A stretch of 8,629 nt of DNA from the NCBI GenBank assembly GCA_947165615.1, contig CAMVBD010000037.1, forward strand, positions 1-8,629. Reading direction: 5' to 3'. Below, piece after piece: positions 6,111 through 8,629 of this stretch. The notes beneath the pieces were generated by a model. It saw only the letters and a list, made by a program, of their open reading frames with translations. It did no database searches and had not been told where the DNA came from. Position numbers and translations under genes: made by a program. Within the stretch, counting starts at the first letter, position 1. The number at the start of each line of letters is the position of its first letter. The stretch is from an uncultured Clostridia bacterium. GTDB taxonomy: Bacteria > Bacillota > Clostridia > Oscillospirales > Acutalibacteraceae.

Positions 6111-7184
6111 ATGGAAAAGACTTACAAAGGCTGGCAGGAATGGGACAAAAAAAGCCTGCAGAAAGAGTATACCGCACCGACGAAACTCCTTGACACGGAC
6201 GGAACGCTGCTTGCCGCCGGCTGGGCGCGGCACAACGTATTCGATTACGACAGAAAAAGCGTAAAGAAAGAAATGCGCCGCAAGGAATGGGATTTCTATC
6301 AGCTTTCCAACGGCAAATACATGGTGCAGATCAGCATGGCGAACATCTCCCTCGGCGGGTATGCCAGCGCCGTGCTTGTGGATCTGAGAAACGGCAAGAC
6401 GCTGTCCACCGCCATGGGGCTCTTCCTCGGCGGCAAGGACAAATACGTGCTGCCCCCGAAGGGCGACGCGCCGAACACGGTGGACTATGTGGTCGGCGGC
6501 GCTCAATTCCGTGTTGTGACGGAGGAAACGCGACGCACGCTCCATTTTGAAAAAGGAGGCGTCGTCTGCGACTTTGAGATGGACATTGCGCCCGGACTTG
6601 AAAACATTACGACGGTCCTCCCCTTCAAAAACTTCCCGGACCGGTACTTTATGACGACAAAGCAGAACTGCATGCCCGTATCCGGCACCTTCAAGACCGC
6701 GAACGCGACCTATGAGTTCTCAAAGGAGGACACCTTTGCGGTGCTCGACTGGGGCCGCGTGTGCACGCCCTATGATCTTGTGTGGTACTGGGGCAACGGC
6801 TCGACGTGGCTGACGGACGCGGAGGGCAAAAAGCACCTGTTCGGCTTTGAGATCACCTGGGGTATCGGCGACGAGTCCAACGCCACCGAGACCTGCATCT
6901 TTTACGACGGGAAGGCGCACAAATTCGGCGCCGTGGACGTGGAGGTCTTCCCGAAGCCCGACAAGTACATGGAGCCGTGGCACTTCATTTCGGAGGACGG
7001 CCGCTTCGATCTGACGATGAAGCCCTTCTATGACCACCATTCCGATACCAACGCCCTTGTCATGCGCATGCACTCCCATCAGGTGCACGGGCTTTGGAGC
7101 GGCAAGGTCACGCTTGACGACGGGACGGTGCTGGAGATCAAAGATATGTACGCCTTCTGCGAATACGTGGAAAACCGCTGGTAA
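6111..7184 (+). CDS. DUF2804 family protein
   Basis: The product has 357 residues. The start is the ATG at 6111, with AAGAGG (6098-6103) seven bases upstream. A TTG at 6045 is in frame, but it is the promoter -35 itself and cannot be translated from this promoter. DUF2804 hallmarks appear in order: LLDTDGTLLAAGWAR (26-40), KEWDFY (58-63), DWGR (213-216), WYWGNGS (225-231), GFEITWGIGDESNATE (245-260), FYDGKAHK (264-271), MEPWHFISEDGRFD (287-300), HQVHGLWSG (323-331) and the terminal ENRW. The length is normal for the family and no residue block is obviously missing. There is no signal peptide or membrane span, so it should be cytoplasmic. The fold looks all-beta with many aromatic residues, which would suit binding a hydrophobic ligand, but the function is unknown. 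The gene stands alone between its own promoter and terminator. The family call is secure. Confidence 0.92.
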   Translation: MEKTYKGWQEWDKKSLQKEYTAPTKLLDTDGTLLAAGWARHNVFDYDRKSVKKEMRRKEWDFYQLSNGKYMVQISMANISLGGYASAVLVDLRNGKTLSTAMGLFLGGKDKYVLPPKGDAPNTVDYVVGGAQFRVVTEETRRTLHFEKGGVVCDFEMDIAPGLENITTVLPFKNFPDRYFMTTKQNCMPVSGTFKTANATYEFSKEDTFAVLDWGRVCTPYDLVWYWGNGSTWLTDAEGKKHLFGFEITWGIGDESNATETCIFYDGKAHKFGAVDVEVFPKPDKYMEPWHFISEDGRFDLTMKPFYDHHSDTNALVMRMHSHQVHGLWSGKVTLDDGTVLEIKDMYAFCEYVENRW

Positions 7185-7233
7185 GGATCAGGACCGGCGA
7201 CAGAAACACACAGAGATTTCAAACAACTGAGAT

Positions 7234-7257
7234 ACCGACGGCGGCAGACGCGTCGGT
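7234..7257. other. Hairpin downstream of the DUF2804 gene
   Basis: ACCGACG (7234-7240) pairs with CGTCGGT (7251-7257) around a ten-base loop. It has no T-run on the plus strand and precedes the real terminator by 18 bases. It may protect the 3' end of the transcript or be incidental. Confidence 0.35.
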
Positions 7258-7274
7258 CGGATAAAAGAAAACGG

Positions 7275-7308
7275 TCCGGGAGCCAGCATTGGCATCCCGG
7301 ATCTTTTT
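7275..7308. terminator. Bidirectional intrinsic terminator, second convergent junction
   Basis: TCCGGGA (7275-7281) pairs with TCCCGGA (7295-7301) and GCCA (7282-7285) with TGGC (7290-7293), with a GCAT loop and a single bulged A at 7294. Five T (7304-7308) follow on the plus strand, ending the DUF2804 transcript. Read on the minus strand the stem is followed by CCGTTTTCTTTTAT, which would terminate the TetM-like gene. The T-run overlaps the stop codon (7307-7309) of that gene by two bases. Confidence 0.85.
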
Positions 7309-8629
7309 ATTCGTAATGAGAGCGGATCTCCCGCTCGGTCTCAAGGACCTCGTCGTAAAAGGCGTCGGGGCTGACCCGAAGCGCGCCGTTGCCGAGAATA
7401 ATGATCTGCTCCATCGTGTCGCCGGTCACGACCCGGACCTTATAGTTTTTGGCGAGCTCGTGGGAGGTCTTTTCGATCTCGCGCCGGTCGCCCTTGACGC
7501 GGTAGGCGTCAAACACCAGAATGACCTCGTTTTCGCGGTAGCCCTGATAGTTTCCGAGCAGGGTGATGAGGGCGTCGCGGGCGTCGTTCATATTGCCATC
7601 TGCCAGCCGCCGCAGATGGTCCCAGGAGAAGATGACGTTGTAGCCGTCCACGAGCAGGTACTCTTTTCCGAGATACCTCGGGTCACTTTTGAAGGGCTTT
7701 TCCTTCGGTTTTTTCAGCGCGGGCGTATAGAGATTATAGGGGTCGCGCCGGTTTTTGACCGGCCCGTAGGTGCGTTCGAAGATCTGCATGAGTTCCTTGT
7801 CCAGCGCGAACAGATCGGGCCGTCCGCCGGAGGACGGGCGGGCTGGCGGGATAAAGCCGGGATCCTCCGCGTCTTTTTTCGGCGCGGACAGGGCGCTCGG
7901 AAGGTGCATATGCGACGGGACCTCGTTCCACTTGACGGTATGCCCCGCGCCGTGGGAGCAGAAGACCGAATCGGCGGGGTTGTCGAGATCCGCCTCGGGA
8001 TCATACGCGGCCCCGGCGATGACTTCGTCGGCGTTATGGCAGACGTCGTAGCCCGAAAACGCCAGCGTCAGACGTCCGGCGCCGTGGGTATTGCGGGCAA
8101 GGACGCCGCCGTAGTCGCTGAACGAGGCTACGGGCGCCGTGCCGGTCAGCGTGACCGTCTGTCCGTCCGAGACGGGCGCGTCGGCCTTGCCGCCGAGACG
8201 TTCGAGATCCGTCAAAGCCCTGCCGACAGCCTCGGGCGGCAGTTCCATCGTAAACGAATACAGCGGCTCGAGCAGCACGCTTTCGGCGCGCATAAGCCCC
8301 TGCCGCACCGCGCGGTAGGTCGCCTGCCGGAAGTCGCCGCCCTCGGTGTGCTTTTCGTGGGCGCGGCCGGAGACGAGCACGATCTCCATATCCGTCACGG
8401 GAGAGCCCGTCAGCACACCGACGTGCGTTTTTTCGTACAGATGCGTCAGAATGAGACGCTGCCAGTTTTTGTCAAGGTCGTCCTCTTTGCACCGGGAGGA
8501 AAACCGCAGGCCGGAGCCGCGCTCCCCCGGCTTTAACAGCAGATGGACCTCGGCGTAGTGGCGCAGCGGCTCGAAATGCCCGACGCCCTCGACGGGCGAG
8601 CGGATCGTCTCTTTATAGAGCACGTTCCC
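7307..8629 (-). CDS. TetM/EF-G-like translation factor fused to a YacP/Rae1-type NYN domain, N-terminus outside window
   Basis: The frame is open to the right edge (Gly-Asn before a GTG at 8623), so the GTPase part and true start are missing. Numbering from that GTG gives 438 residues. YKETIRSPVEGVGHF (3-17) through GGDFRQATYRAVRQGL (95-110) is EF-G domain IV, the part that enters the ribosomal A site. LLEPLYSFTMELP (117-129) through about 195 is domain V. FCSHGAGHTVKW (221-232) is a C-terminal element I associate with this TetM-like subgroup. A Pro/Ser/Ala linker (243-270) and a helix lead to a NYN domain (320-430): LLVDGYNVIFSW (323-334), VILVFDAYRVKG (367-378), VRVVTGDTMEQIIILGNGAL (396-415). 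Stand-alone Rae1 (YacP) of Bacillus subtilis is a ribosome-associated A-site mRNA endonuclease. Here D326, D372 and D402 remain, but only 24 residues separate VKG from the TGD aspartate, against about 45 in Rae1, and the TKExETAD segment is absent. This is not a typical tetracycline-resistance gene; a ribosome-rescue or quality-control role is inferred. Confidence 0.85.
   Translation of the reverse strand, partial: GNVLYKETIRSPVEGVGHFEPLRHYAEVHLLLKPGERGSGLRFSSRCKEDDLDKNWQRLILTHLYEKTHVGVLTGSPVTDMEIVLVSGRAHEKHTEGGDFRQATYRAVRQGLMRAESVLLEPLYSFTMELPPEAVGRALTDLERLGGKADAPVSDGQTVTLTGTAPVASFSDYGGVLARNTHGAGRLTLAFSGYDVCHNADEVIAGAAYDPEADLDNPADSVFCSHGAGHTVKWNEVPSHMHLPSALSAPKKDAEDPGFIPPARPSSGGRPDLFALDKELMQIFERTYGPVKNRRDPYNLYTPALKKPKEKPFKSDPRYLGKEYLLVDGYNVIFSWDHLRRLADGNMNDARDALITLLGNYQGYRENEVILVFDAYRVKGDRREIEKTSHELAKNYKVRVVTGDTMEQIIILGNGALRVSPDAFYDEVLETEREIRSHYE

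Noticed and set aside
7289..8536. Plus-strand open frame of 415 codons opposite the TetM-like gene
   Set aside because: It begins inside the terminator hairpin, has no ribosome binding site, and overlaps a gene with unmistakable EF-G and NYN motifs.
7307..8629. Calling the TetM-like gene a tetracycline resistance determinant
   Set aside because: The domain IV/V sequence and the NYN fusion differ clearly from Tet(M)/Tet(O)/Tet(W), and nothing mobile surrounds it. Resistance cannot be claimed from the C-terminal part.

Overview
The window looks like a piece of a GC-rich Clostridia chromosome (Bacillota, probably Oscillospiraceae or a close relative, perhaps assembled from a gut metagenome). 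The reasons are strong AGGAGG-type ribosome binding sites, a textbook sigma-A promoter, short intrinsic terminators, and several gene families typical of that group: the cysteine-rich CIDTSRVYDSC protein, a DUF2974 lipase-like protein, a DUF2804 protein, and a TetM/EF-G-like factor fused to a YacP/Rae1-type nuclease domain. I see no rRNA, tRNA, CRISPR array, insertion sequence or phage gene. No gap between genes exceeds about 170 bases.

Layout. (1) Bases 1-2792, plus strand: the 3' part of a neutral/alkaline-ceramidase-like hydrolase, then 63 bases later a Gfo/Idh/MocA oxidoreductase with a cysteine-rich insert. These are probably one catabolic transcription unit that starts upstream of the window. 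(2) Bases 2815-3713, plus strand: a cysteine-rich Clostridia protein of unknown function. Its leader can pair with its own Shine-Dalgarno sequence. It ends at a strong bidirectional terminator (3730-3763). (3) Bases 3782-5943, minus strand: a two-gene operon with a DUF2974 serine-hydrolase-like protein first and a Pro/Thr-rich lipoprotein second. (4) Bases 5944-6110: a divergent regulatory region of 167 bases with a clear plus-strand sigma-A promoter and a tentative overlapping minus-strand promoter. (5) Bases 6111-7184, plus strand: a single DUF2804 gene ending at a second bidirectional terminator (7275-7308). (6) Bases 7307-8629, minus strand: the C-terminal part of a TetM/EF-G-like translation factor fused to a NYN (YacP/Rae1-like) domain; its GTPase end lies beyond the window.

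The most interesting item is the last gene. It joins a ribosomal A-site-binding factor to a domain whose stand-alone Bacillus relative (Rae1) cleaves mRNA in the ribosomal A site. In this copy the segment that normally carries the TKExETAD acidic motif of the NYN active site is missing in frame, so the nuclease may be dead or altered. Second-tier items are the Shine-Dalgarno-sequestering leader of the cysteine-rich gene, the cysteine cluster in the oxidoreductase, and the lipase/lipoprotein pair of unknown role.
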